A stretch of 21,103 bases of DNA, taken from the NCBI RefSeq assembly GCF_000003815.2, contig NW_023365747.1, positions 20,340-41,442 on the forward strand, read 5' to 3'. This DNA is from Branchiostoma floridae (lineage: Eukaryota; Chordata; Leptocardii; Amphioxiformes; Branchiostomatidae). Positions within the stretch are counted from its first letter, which is position 1. Every line of letters begins with the position of its first letter. This document shows positions 7,001 to 16,218 of the stretch, in pieces. The notes beneath the pieces are model-generated. The model made no database searches and was not told where the DNA came from. It saw nothing but the letters and a program-made list of their open reading frames with translations. Made by a program: the position numbers and the translations under genes.

Positions 7001-9160
7001 ATTTCACACGTCATCCAAGGTTGGTCTCTTGGTCGGATTGTGACCTGTTTGCTGGGTACAAACCGCGCGATCGTTGTAGAAAGGGTTGTCATGAATGTTT
7101 CGGTTAAGGCGTTTATGTCCGGAATGTTCTCCGAGACAATGGAACCCCAATCTATAAGTAAGAGCTCAGAGTTCAATCCTTCATAATCTGCCTTATGAAA
7201 CTCGTATACAGTACGTTTGTAGGTTTTAACACGGGGGATTTTAAGATGCATTTTGCCATATACAAGTGAGTGGTCACAATTTGACAAAGGCGGGTTTGTA
7301 CCACACTCCGTAAAGAGACTTGGTGAATCTGTAATGAGGACATCGAGCAAGGATGACGATGTGTCGGTAATGCGAGTGGGCTCTGAAATCAGCTGGTCGA
7401 AGTTGTTTTCTGATGTAAACATTTCAATCGTGGAAGCGGCATTGTCAGAATTTGCATTCAAATCACCAAGCAAGACAATAGTAGTTTTGTCAGATGGGCC
7501 GCTGTCAATAATTACGTCAATTGATTGTTGCAGGTGCTCAAAGAATGTGGAGCGTTCCTCCGCACTCTGGCCGGGCGGTCTATAACAACAACAAACAAAT
7601 AGTTTCATACCGAAATCCACCTCACACCAGATTGCTTCAGACGTATCACTTTCTAGATCGCTCCTCCTTTTACATGGTACAGATCTTCTACTGTTTAAGA
7701 TTTGCTGTAACAGTTAGGTCAGAAAAACAGGGGCAACAAACAATTCTTAGCTTGCATGGTGAGTATTTAAGAGTAGAAAAACTCTATCTCTATGGAGTAT
7801 TATAATAAGCTCCTAGAGGGAGGTTCACCTCCAGACTGGTTGAGGTTTGCGGTAGTCTGTTTGTTCGCAGTGATATCTATACATCCTTAAGAAGGATTTG
7901 TTTTTTGTTTTTTTGACATGGCGGTCACATAGGTCGTTCGATCGTCATACGATTTTAACGCCATGGGATTTTCAAGCAGGCCGTGACAGCACCAAAGGCT
8001 AACATGGATCCAAAACATCATGTTGTGCATCAAGACAGTTGAATTTTGCAGGAGACGTACATTTTTGTCCTCCAAAATCCCCAAAATGTCGCACAACGAT
8101 CGCACGACCTATGTGAGGTGCCCTTCGTCAACTTAGCAGTATTTTTCGGTTATTTAGAATTATATAAGACTACACCTCCATCTTGAAGGTCGTGTGGCTT
8201 AGTAGTTGGTCGCCTTGTTTTGCTTCTCACCTTTATGGGAACTCCTATCGGTCCGACAGCAACGCTCTCCTCCCCTACTTTAAACAAAATGTCTCTCTTT
8301 CCTCCTTCACTCTCTGGGTCAGGAATCTAAATAAATCATAAGGTATACTTGTAGACAGGAAACACAGAGCAAGTGGGGTTTATAAGAGGAGGGAGCACCC
8401 CATTTTAGTTGCACAGTCGAATGCACACTCCGTATCCCAGATGTAAGTATTTTTAATTCTTATAATTACTTTTCAACAAAAACAAAGAAAGTATAAATAC
8501 AAAGGATCAGATACAGATCTTAGTATTGACTAAGCCATATTGATTTGATTATATGGATAATATCCTCAAAAAAACATTCGTAAGGTTTTTAGAAACTATT
8601 CATCTGTAGTCTGACACTGAACTGAACTGACACAGTCTGTCACCTACTTTCCTCACTCTAGTAATACTGAACGTATCCGATTGGTGGCGCTGCAGCGGGA
8701 TGTATTACTCGCTAGTAGTGAGTCAGCAAATACCAGTAATAGTATGAATTCGAAGTAAAAGTAGATTTTACTTCCCCTAAAGATAACTGTGTCCCCCTTG
8801 TCGATGATCTCGTGCTTTTCAGCCGATTTGAATAGATCAAGTGCCATTTTTGGTTCAGGGATACCTGAACATGTGGAAGAGATATTGTAGAGTACTCGGT
8901 TTAATTAATAGAACGTTGCTGCGTTATTTTTGCGGGAATAATGATAAAGGATATACTCGCATTTCCTTGGACTAACTGTACTGTTAACAGATTTTAAACG
9001 TTGTTCGATCATGTTCGAAAATAAAGGATTTCAATCATAGATTTAAACCTCAATGTCCAAAAATCTAAACAAGACTTTCCTTACCCATAGCGGCAAAGAA
9101 CTTGATGAAACTTTCGTCGTCCCATTCCACGGCGGTCCAAATACCGGAGAAGTTCACCAT
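4029..9160 (-). CDS. Fatty-acid-binding / cellular-retinoid-binding family protein, spliced gene with a LINE in intron 3
   Basis: This is a predicted intracellular lipid-binding protein (calycin fold), a cytosolic carrier of fatty acids or retinoids. Exon 1 (9160-9085) starts AAGATGG and encodes MVNFSGIWTAVEW...FFAAM, matching the family's N-terminal 'F.G.W...EnF..ylkalG', and ends G|GTAAGG in phase 1. Exon 2 (8864-8772) follows CACATGTTCAG and includes MALDLFKSAEKHEI and KGDTVIFRG. Exon 3 (8313-8231) encodes KRDILFKVGEES (the family's 'i.FklGeeF') and ends AAG|GTGAGA. Exon 4 (4217-4029) encodes KLIFHETAPNGAKNITVREL-GDKMIL, the family's third exon. All phases agree, giving 146 aa against the usual 127-140. 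Oddities: the canonical second exon is split by an additional phase-1 intron (8771-8314), and intron 3 (about 4 kb) contains a MITE and a LINE. The C-terminus is uncertain. Reading on to the stop at 4031-4029 needs no further exon, but MIL is followed by GTGAGT, a good donor, and no convincing separate last exon was found. The family call is strong; ligand and subfamily are unknown. Confidence 0.75.
4266..4439. mobile_element. MITE D: pogo/Tigger-like inverted-repeat element
   Basis: The left terminus CAGTAAAAGTCGCTTAATTG matches the right terminus read backwards, CAGTAGAAACCAGTTAATTG; both continue CACAAC, giving terminal repeats of about 26 bp. The element is preceded by TA (4264-4265), and CAGT ends next to TA are typical of the pogo/Tigger group, as I know it. 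The right TA is not intact. The LINE inserted within a few bases of this right end, so the MITE is older. It lies in intron 3 of the FABP-like gene. Confidence 0.6.
4444..7685 (-). mobile_element. 5'-truncated APE-type non-LTR retrotransposon (LINE) with 12-bp target-site duplication
   Basis: TTCTACTGTTTA is present at 4432-4443 and again at 7686-7697, exactly flanking the element, so both boundaries are fixed. Reading the minus strand, the element starts inside the endonuclease coding region (5' truncation). It carries one long intact frame and a 3' UTR of about 360 bp, and ends in a short A-rich tail (AATAAAATAAAAAA). Perfect duplications and an intact frame point to a fairly recent insertion. 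It lies in intron 3 of the FABP-like gene in the same transcriptional sense. Motifs and the C-terminal CxC...H...C block suggest the CR1/Jockey-related groups; clade not resolved. Confidence 0.9.
4804..7683 (-). CDS. LINE ORF2-type protein: partial AP endonuclease plus reverse transcriptase
   Basis: The frame is open from the truncation point (7683) to a stop at 4804, about 959 codons. The first in-frame GTG is at 7620, and residue numbers below count from there. The endonuclease C-terminal half shows CYRPPG (12-17), GDLNAN (52-57), LLDVLITD (91-98) and NCDHS (114-118); its N-terminal catalytic part is missing. The reverse transcriptase follows: ATGPDGLGNRLLK (357-369), VPVHKKGD (402-409), YRPISLL (416-422), FLDISKAFD (485-493, first catalytic Asp), AGVPQGSLLGPLLF (542-555) and FADDTALL (573-580, catalytic pair). 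A C-terminal cysteine-histidine block follows RLRLDFSQLNSHLF: CECG (888-891), EHYLLHC (898-904). Catalytic residues are intact, but the missing endonuclease half and promoter mean this copy cannot retrotranspose unaided. There is no frameshift or premature stop. Confidence 0.93.
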   Translation of the reverse strand, partial: SVPCKRRSDLESDTSEAIWCEVDFGMKLFVCCCYRPPGQSAEERSTFFEHLQQSIDVIIDSGPSDKTTIVLLGDLNANSDNAASTIEMFTSENNFDQLISEPTRITDTSSSLLDVLITDSPSLFTECGTNPPLSNCDHSLVYGKMHLKIPRVKTYKRTVYEFHKADYEGLNSELLLIDWGSIVSENIPDINALTETFMTTLSTTIARFVPSKQVTIRPRDQPWMTCEIRQMLRKKKRMYRKYKKTNRPEIYNTFKHIRNSCTKLIRKAKHNHRLGLCLDLANPSSNPKKWWSVSKEIFMGKIDRTLPPLVEDEFTITDDKTKTKANVFNCYFASQSNLDTTGASLPLFTTRTDTVIDCIICSPSEVYEILCNLDVNKATGPDGLGNRLLKNVAPSLANPLSKLFNISIQHGCFPDIWKCSNVVPVHKKGDKQSKENYRPISLLCCVSKVLERVVHSSLSSYFHQNKLLTDRNAGFALGDSTVNSLTYLVHKIHQALDQGLETRAVFLDISKAFDKVWHTGLLFKLRQLGVTGSLLAWIESYLNNRRQRVVINGVCSEWLPINAGVPQGSLLGPLLFLVFINDIVDDLLTDSRLFADDTALLEIITDPVASADRLNRDLTSVSEWAAQWLVTFNPQKTVLMTFSLKKNKVRHPPLYFKGVQLTEVESHKHLGLHLTRDLSWSLHVSILVTKAMKRINLLKRISCFVPRKTLETLYKAMIRPLIEYANVAWCGILKKDSDSLESVQVSAAKVCTGALRGTNHSRILTEVGWDTLATRREKHVLIHFYKMASGSAPNYLHELVPPLIRDSTPYGLRDDQNYLPIALRTEKYKRSFLPAAVFSWSQLPLSAKTSPSISIFKRELESFFDSPPKHTHYSHGHGRPAVHLTRLRLDFSQLNSHLFKHHCITSPTCECGNSNETTEHYLLHCELYNSERIHMLHSISRLNLAELLSPDPLNSSDNT
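7922..8117. mobile_element. MITE C: ~196-bp inverted-repeat element
   Basis: The left end TCACATAGGTCGTTCGATCG (from 7925) matches the right end read backwards, TCACATAGGTCGTGCGATCG; similarity continues for about 40 bp in all (ACGATTTTAACG...GGGATTTT / GCGACATTTTGGGGATTTT). The interior has no coding capacity. It sits in intron 3 of the FABP-like gene, 113 bp downstream of exon 3's donor. A clear target-site duplication was not identified. Confidence 0.75.
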
Positions 9161-9480
9161 CTTTTTCCAGATTACACAGGCGGTGGTAGGACAATACTGT
9201 GACGACCTTTAATCCATTATTTGTAGAACGTTCGGGCTAGTCCATTCCTATTGCGGAGGAACGGGGCATTTTGTCCTTCTTCCATTCTATTTAATATTAT
9301 TTTCCACCTGACCCATTTAACCAAAATCCCTTGCCCATATACCTAGCAATTTTTGCAATGTTACAGTTTGAAAACTTAAGTTTTTACCACATTTTTCTGT
9401 ACTCTTTGAATGAGATCGTCTATAGAACCAAAGGTTGAATGACTGCTAGGTCATCAGAAATTGCCTGGTTGTTGATAAAG

Positions 9481-10130
9481 TTTGTTATTCTTTACATTGT
9501 GTTGTAGTTTTATAGACAACCCGTGAGAGAGCAATGTGTCGACCTAGATTTATGTTTGTATACTAGTGTACACGACTATTCCATCGAAAGAACACGGGGA
9601 GGAGGACAATTTCTATTCCGTATTATTTCCATTTCGTAATCTTCAAAATTTATACAACAAAATCTTAACCGCTTGCCTGATTGCAATGGTATATTTTGAA
9701 ACACTACTCTTGCAATAAAAAAAAACGATCAAGAATTTTTTTTTTACCTTTAAAATGGGATCGTCCTTTTTGCAAAGACCACAGCGGTAATGGTTGACTA
9801 ATTATGTCAACTGTGTTCTACTGCTGGTGTCATGGGTCATAGGGTCAATGACCGTACGGACATGGTTTTAAAGGTGGTTTCGAGAGAATATGGCCAGGAA
9901 ATGTTGTAATTTTTTTTTCTTTTCAGCACGACTTTAGGTCAGAAAATTTACTTTGGTGCTATGGCTTCCTCCGTAAAAATTGCAACCTGATTGTCGGAAA
10001 CTTTTGATATTCTTTACATGTGTTGTAGTTTTATGGACAATCCGTGAGAAAGCAATTTACTGGCATATATTTTATGTTAACTTTGTACACTAGTGGACTC
10101 GGCTATTTCATCATCAGAACATGGGGGGTG
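9481..10130 (+). repeat. Diverged direct duplication (two ~125-bp copies about 520 bp apart)
   Basis: 9481-9605 and 10003-10130 align over ATATTCTTTACAT-GTGTTGTAGTTTTAT-GACAA-CCGTGAGA-AGCAAT and on to a shared TACACTAGTG-AC...CTATT-CATC...GAACA-GGGG. A further shared block (CCAGGAAATGTTGTAATTTTT at 9896, CCAAGAAATGTTACAATTTTT at 10248) lies downstream of each at different distances. These are diverged copies of a local duplication or an unknown interspersed repeat. No coding signal is seen in 9161-10600. Confidence 0.65.
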
Positions 10131-10319
10131 GGGTGGAGGAAGGATTGCCCCTCGGTCCAGGGATGACCAAAAAATTTTGAATAGGGTAAAATTCTTAGCC
10201 ATCAGTTACTACGGAGGAAGGTATCTAGATCAATGCAACGAGACCGCCAAGAAATGTTACAATTTTTCTAGGACTGCATGAAGAATGGTTGATAGAACAT
10301 TTGATTACTCGGAACATCC

Positions 10320-10403
10320 TTTCATTCATTCATTCATTCATTCATTCATTCATTCATTCATTCATCCATTTATCCATTCATTCATTCATTCATTCATTCA
10401 TTC
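10320..10403. repeat. (CATT)n microsatellite
   Basis: About twenty copies of the tetranucleotide TTCA/CATT, interrupted once by CATCCATTTATC. The apparent FIHS-repeat frame through it is a by-product. Confidence 0.95.
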
Positions 10404-10610
10404 AAGTAAAAGTCCCATCCTTCATCTTAAAAGAGAATTAATGCTATTTTCTTTTCAATTGACTCACTTCCTCTTTATCCACTTAGAGACCTCCTGCTTC
10501 TAATGATATATCAATTATACTGACATAAACGTTTTAACGAGCAATAGGTGTCAATTTACCGTCTTGATGCTTGTAAAAAGGTTAAAAATCATTTAGGGGG
10601 CAACCAAGAA

Positions 10611-11006
10611 GTACGTTGAGACTGTCACTTCAAATACGGTACTTATTCTCAAATGTAAGTAAAAACAAGAAACATTTCTTTTAGATCACAATATTTCTAG
10701 GTGTGAATAATTCTTATTTCATTTCAAATTATTGGTTGTGTTAGCGAAAGCTAGTAAAATATCCAGAGATCTCCATTTATTTCTCTGTTGAAGGGTGTGT
10801 GTGTTGATACGTTGAGGTTGTCACTTCAAATACAGTACTAAAGTTTAAATGTAACTACAACTAGGTAGAGGTTGAAATCTTTTTTTTTTTTAGGTCACAA
10901 TATTTCTAGGTGTTGATAGTTTTTTTTTTTAATTTCATTTCATACTCTTAGTTAGCGAAAGGCTAGCGAAAAAAACAGAGATCTCCATTTATTTCCCTGT
11001 CGACAG
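10611..11006 (+). repeat. Tandem duplication of a ~190-bp AT-rich unit
   Basis: 10611-10793 and 10806-11006 share TACGTTGAG-TGTCACTTCAAATAC-GTACT, then TCACAATATTTCTAGGTGT, GTTAGCGAAAG-CTAG and AGAGATCTCCATTTATTTC. The second copy ends in a pyrimidine tract and CAG immediately before the proposed coding exon at 11007; the first copy ends in TTGAAG with no exon. This looks like a duplicated intron/acceptor region. Confidence 0.75.
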
Positions 11007-11136
11007 CATGGACGCTGAGACGATCCCGGGCGAGTCCATGTCGAGTGGACAGGGGGTCCAGCTCCCTGCGGTGACCGCCATGAACCCACAGATCAAGCCG
11101 TTCCACTTCTTCTCACAGCAGAAGTTGTTCAGCTGA
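11007..11136 (+). CDS. Probable terminal coding exon of an unrecognised gene
   Basis: A GC-rich segment in AT-rich surroundings follows a splice-acceptor-like tract (TTTATTTCCCTGTCGACAG). From ATG at 11008 it reads 42 residues to TGA at 11134-11136, starting MDAETIPGESMSSGQG and ending KPFHFFSQQKLFS. The sharp base-composition change and acceptor suggest a genuine exon; the same frame stays open upstream of the acceptor, so the ATG need not be the start. A variant signal ATTAAA (11182-11187) followed by a GT-rich stretch could polyadenylate the transcript. Upstream exons were not found. I do not recognise the protein. A free-standing small ORF is the alternative. Confidence 0.4.
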
Positions 11137-13387
11137 GGCCAGCAGCGATGACATGACGAGTCAAGATACGCCGGGCTGAAAATTAAAAATGTGTTTGTGA
11201 CGTCATGTGTCAGCCATCTTGAAACCTACCAAAACGACACACAGAACTACGTAACTGCCAGGATTATAAATGCACAGCATTTCTAGTAAACACGAGCGAG
11301 AAAAAATTACAGAATACTGGTACTATTCTACTTTTACTTTCAAAAAATGAGCGTAATATTTTGGGTTACGGATAATGTATGAGTACATTTGCATAACAAA
11401 TGAGGAATGTCTATAACTTAGTCAAAATAAGGTATTTGCGCGTGAAATGTGTTTGATCTATCCGCTAAAGGTCGTCATTTGCATAATTGATATCTACTGA
11501 CATTTCTCTCCTTCCCAGCTAAATATGTGACAAGTTTGAAAGTCCTATCATGGAATGCAGTGGATTTATACACTTACCTCATTAATTATGCAAATTAGCT
11601 GTTCATTAGCAAAGTAAGTATTCAATTATGTAAGTCAACACTCATTCTATCTGCATACCAAAAATCATGAAGTCAACACCTTGTAGAGTTATTCTCGTCC
11701 AAAGTTTAAAAGAAAACCGGCGCCAGTAGTTCCAAAAAAGCCGCTTGGGGTCCAAAATCACAGCACTTACTCTCTGCCCCGAGGGCTATCTACCACTAAA
11801 AAAAAAAACATGACCACAGCATGTCCAGAACATGAGATATAAAAAATTGAGTTTCCGTCTGCAGTACCTTAGCAAGCCGCTGGGGGGTTATCGACTTCAC
11901 CTTCGTTTTCCCGACCCCTAACCACCTACCAAATATCATCAGGATCCAACGAAGGCTTCTTGAGCTATGCTGTTGACACGCACACCCACAGACACACAAA
12001 CACGCCCAAAACATAACCTTAGCCATTCTGGCAAAGGTAAAAACATCTGCATATCCGTCAGCCTATTACTTCGGCGTACATTCGGGGAACAATTTACTGT
12101 GAAACAGAAGTTTTAATAATTATAAGTGCATTTTTTCTTTACAAAATATGTTTCAAACGTCCCTTAACGTAAACAAGATTTACGTACGGGTATACTCAAA
12201 ATAAGTACTCGTCGTCACACCAGCACCCCGTGAAGCACCCCGTGGTGACGTCAGGGTGAATGCTGGGGTCATGTGAACACGGGACACCTGGAAACCAACA
12301 TAGATTTAGTTCTTCCAGTGACTGTGTAAATACCCTGGCGAAACGGAGATGCATTGCATCAGTTCAATGCTTTTCTTTAATGCTTATACTAATAACCATA
12401 GTAAGTGGTCATCGTCTGTTTAAACTTTCGTCTTACGTGTACTGCCATTCTTTGTCAATTTACGTGTATCGCTATAGTGTGTTTACAGCTTTGCTTGTGT
12501 CCCCAGACTTAGATGATTAGAAATAAAGTCAAGGGACTTTGAATCAGGTTCCGAAACAATGTAACGCATGAAATATTTAGGGCTTTTATAAATTTCATGC
12601 AATTGACTAAAACATAAACATTGACATATGCATGATATTGTTTATCATTGACTAACATACACATTCCTATCATAACTCATTAGGCGGTTTTGCAGTTTTT
12701 ACAAAAATATGCAAATAAGTTCTTCATTAGCATATTTGGTATCTACTTATAGTCCACCTATCAAAAATGTTACATTTATATTTATTCCAGTTCTTGAAAA
12801 CAATGGAACTATACAGTTTTCTCATTAATCATGGAAATTAATTTCTCATTTGCATAATAATTACATCATTATGAACATCTTTGCCTAAGCTACCAGCATG
12901 CTTAAAATGATGTCAATCCGTCATTCCTCTCTTTGAAATGTCTTGACAAAAACGCCCCTGCAGTTTGAAACTTACATATTAGGGGCTAAAACTTGCTCCA
13001 ATTTGTCATGATAATTAAAGCTACCTACCACAAAAATTTCAAAACCATATGATGTCAGGGACAAGAGACACATTGAGAAAACTGCTGTTACAATATATTC
13101 TAACTAATTATGCAAGTGTAATGCAATTGCATAATTAGTATTTTGTTTTGTAAAACATTGTCTAAGGTACCTAAATACAAAAAAAATGAAGATCCGATGT
13201 TTCCTTTATGAGTTATTCTCCTCAGAATTTTTTTTACAAAAATTCCGCTGCTTTCCCAAAACTAGCTGCTAGGGGGCCCTAACTTGAGCCACCTCTTTTG
13301 AAGCACAAGAGGTATCTAACACCTAAAAACCGGGATAATAGCTTGGTCGGAACACGAGATAGAAAATCGAAAGTTGCGAGAAGGGGT
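11137..13387. repeat. AT-rich interspersed repeat DNA, two diverged copies of one family
   Basis: About 11560-11850 and 13070-13380 follow the same order: ATTATGCAA motifs, ATGAAG, GAGTTATTCTC, AAATTTT/AAGTTT, GC-GC---CCCAAA, GAGG-TATCT--CACTAAAA and ACATGAGATA-AAAATTGAG / ACACGAGATAGAAAATCGA. The match is patchy, so the copies are old. ATTTGCATAAT-type octamers recur throughout. AATAAA at 12523-12528 lies just after a non-coding-looking frame (12260-12520). No gene is called in this interval. Confidence 0.5.
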
Positions 13388-13449
13388 TGCACGAGCAACC
13401 TCCATGGAGGAGCTCCACAGAGCTGACCTCCATGGAGGTTGCTCGTGCA
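13388..13449. repeat. Perfect 23-bp inverted repeat (hairpin) at the array edge
   Basis: 13388-13410 (starting TGCACGAGCAACC) is the exact reverse complement of 13427-13449, with a 16-bp spacer that itself contains AGCTC-CACA-GAGCT. Each arm includes the self-complementary CCTCCATGGAGG. It lies directly between the AT-rich repeat and the start of the 120-bp array. Confidence 0.95.
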
Positions 13450-13450
13450 G

Positions 13451-15733
13451 ACCTCCAGCTCCACCGAGCGAGCTATGCGCTATGAATACAAACACTTGGT
13501 TCTCGTCACCTTCATGGACTTTTTAGTACTACATGGAGGAGCTTCTCTCGTAGAGGACAAACAACCGGACTGAACTAGCAGCTGTACGCAAAACATGCTA
13601 CACGGGCTATGAATGTAAACATTTGGATCACGTCACCCAAAACAAATTGGTCTTAGCGCTCTATACGGTAACAGAGGGCTGTTTGAGTAGCACTCTACGG
13701 GTTATGAATGTAAACACTTGGTTCACGAAACCCAAAACAAATCGGTCTTAGGGCTCCATACAGAGATACTGTAAACAACAAACACACAGAGCCGATAGCT
13801 GATCGAGCAGCTCCACGGGCTATATGAATGTAAACACTTGGTTCACGTCGCCATCAACAAATCGGTGTTTAGGGCTCTATACAGGGATACTGTAAAACAA
13901 AACACACGGAGCCGATAGCTGATCAAGCAGCTCCATGGGCTATATGAATGTAAACACTTGGTTCACGTCACCATCAACAAATCGGTGTTTTGGGCTCTAT
14001 ACAGGGGTACTGTAAACAACAAACACACAGAGCCGATAGCTGATCAAGCAGCTCCACGGGCTATATGAATGTAAACACTTGGTTCACGTCACCATCAACA
14101 AATCGGTGTTTAAGGCTCTATACAGGGAAACTGTAAAACAAAACACACGGAGCCGATAGCTGATCAAGCAGCTCCACGGGCTATATGAATGTAAACACTT
14201 GGTTCACGTCACCATCAACAAATCGGTGTTTAGGGCTCTATACAGGGATACTGTAAACAACAAACACACGGAGCCAATAGCTGATCAAGCAGCTCCACGG
14301 GCTATATGAATGTAAACACTTGGTTCACGTCACCATCAACAAATCGGTGTTTAGGGCTCTATACAGGGATACTGTAAACAACAAACACACGGAGCCGATA
14401 GCTGATCAAGCAGCTCCATGGGCTATTTGAATGTAACAACTTGGTTCACGTCACCATCAACAAATCGGCGTTTAGGGCTCTATACAGGGGTACTGTAAAC
14501 AACAAACACACGGAGCCGATAGCTGATCAAGCAGCTCCACGGGCTATATGAATGTAAACACTTGGTTCACGTCACCATCAACAAATCGGTGTTTAGGGCT
14601 CTATACAGGGATACTGAAAACAAAACACACGGAGCCGATAGCTGATCAAGCAGCTCCACGGGCTATATGAATGTAAACACTTGGTTCACGTCACCATCAA
14701 CAAATCGGTGTTTAGGGCTCTATACAGGGATACTGTAAACAACAAACACACGGAGCCGATAGCTGATCAAGCATCTCCACGGGCTATATGAATGTAAACA
14801 CTTGGTTCACGTCACCATCAACAAATCGGTGTTTAGGGCTTTATACAAAGATATTGTAAACAACAAACACACGGAGTCGATAGCTGATCAAGCAGCTCCA
14901 CGGGCTATATGAATGTAAACACTTGGTTCACGTCACCATCAACAAATCGGTGTTTAGGGCTCTATACAGGGATACTGTAAAACAAAACACACGGAGCCGA
15001 TAGCTGATCAAGCAGCTCCACGGGCTATATGAATGTAAACACTTGGTTCACGTCACCATCAACAAATCGGTGTTTAGGGCTCTATACAGGGATACTGTAA
15101 ACAACAAACACACGGAGCCGATAGCTGATCAAGCATCTCCACGGGCTATATGAATGTAAACACTTGGTTCACGTCACCATCAACAAATCGGTGTTTAGGG
15201 CTCTATACAGGGATACTGTAAACAACAAACACACGGAGCCGATAGCTGATCAAGCATCTCCACGGGCTATATGAATGTAAACACTTGGTTCACGTCACCA
15301 TCAACAAATCGGTGTTTAGGGCTTTATACAAAGATATTGTAAACAACAAACACACGGAGTCGATAGCTGATCAAGCAGCTCCACGGGCTATATGAATGTA
15401 AACACTTGGTTCACGTCACCATCAACAAATCGGTGTTTAGGGCTCTATACAGGGATACTGTAAAACAAAACACACGGAGCCGATAGCTGATCAAGCAGCT
15501 CCACGGGCTATATGAATGTAAACACTTGGTTCACGTCACCATCAACAAATCGGTGTTTAGGGCTCTATACAGGGATACTGTAAACAACAAACACACGGAG
15601 CCGATAGCTGATCAAGCATCTCCACGGGCTATATGAATGTAAACACTTGGTTCACGTCACCATCAACAAATCGGTGTTTAGGGCTTTATACAAAGATATT
15701 GTAAACAACAAACACACAGAGCCGATAGCTGAT
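13451..15733 (+). repeat. Tandem array of ~120-bp units with higher-order structure
   Basis: Sixteen well-conserved units (TGAATGTAAACACTTGGTTC anchors at about 13826, 13945, 14067 and so on to 15634; spacing 119-122 bp) follow three degenerate units at 13473, 13611 and 13704, the last pair only 94 bp apart. Each unit contains ATCGGTGTTTAGGGCT, CTATACAGGGATACTG, CACACGGAGCCGATAGCTG and ATCAAGCAGCTCCACGGGCT. Variants recur in order (AAAACAAAAC unit, GCATCTCC unit, TTTATACAAAGATATT unit), giving a trimeric higher-order repeat on the right side. The array ends abruptly at 15733 within a unit. No unit encodes a protein. Confidence 0.97.
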
Positions 15734-15871
15734 AGCGGATTATCGCAAATGACAAGCATTCACAGAACAACGAGTGGGTATCTTTTTTGTACGATAACAT
15801 TTGAAACAAAAATGCTGATTTAGTAAGAACTTATGTAAGCAGGCCCCTAGCCTGTTTGATGTAATGACGGC

Positions 15872-16103
15872 NNNNNNNNNNNNNNNNNNNNNNNNNNNNN
15901 NNNNNNNNNNNNNNNNNNNNNNNNNNNNNNNNNNNNNNNNNNNNNNNNNNNNNNNNNNNNNNNNNNNNNNNNNNNNNNNNNNNNNNNNNNNNNNNNNNNN
16001 NNNNNNNNNNNNNNNNNNNNNNNNNNNNNNNNNNNNNNNNNNNNNNNNNNNNNNNNNNNNNNNNNNNNNNNNNNNNNNNNNNNNNNNNNNNNNNNNNNNN
16101 NNN
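15872..16103. other. Assembly gap (232 N)
   Basis: Run of undetermined bases between the array and the inverted-repeat region. Frames crossing it are artefacts. Confidence 0.99.
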
Positions 16104-16128
16104 ATTCGACCTCTGCTTGGAGAGTAGT

Positions 16129-16158
16129 AAAACTTCCTTGGTACGAGGTTTGCAACAG
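16129..16158 (+). repeat. MITE end repeated at 16893-16922
   Basis: AAAACTTCCTTGG-ACGAGGTTTGCAACAG occurs here and again at 16893-16922, with one difference by eye. The first copy is directly preceded by CCTCTGCTTGGAGA, the terminal motif of MITE E; the second is preceded by GAGCAAGGAGGTT, an end motif of MITE F. These are pieces of short inverted-repeat elements. Confidence 0.7.
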
Positions 16159-16218
16159 GTCTAAATATTTCTTTTATGCAACCACAAGTTGTTGTTTTTG
16201 CAAAGTGGGCAACAGACA

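Noticed and set aside
6707-7186. 159-codon plus-strand frame
   Set aside because: Shadow of the LINE reverse-strand coding frame; composition mirrors the antisense codons.
7714-7740. Splice acceptor upstream of the LINE frame (CTGACCTAACTGTTACAG) implying a spliced endonuclease N-terminus
   Set aside because: The site lies outside the 12-bp target-site duplication, in flanking DNA; the element is simply 5'-truncated at 7685.
8177-8260. A-box-like TGGCTTAGTAGTTGG suggesting a tRNA
   Set aside because: No B box or paired stems; at most a decayed SINE fragment within the FABP-like intron.
10285-10503. Frame with FIHS repeats
   Set aside because: Product of the CATT microsatellite.
12260-12520. 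86-codon frame followed by AATAAA
   Set aside because: Cysteine- and serine-rich frame with no conserved motif or splice context; the AATAAA may be real, but nothing ties it to a gene.
13451-15733. CRISPR array
   Set aside because: Units are contiguous ~120-bp tandem copies without unique spacers, in eukaryotic-style DNA with introns.
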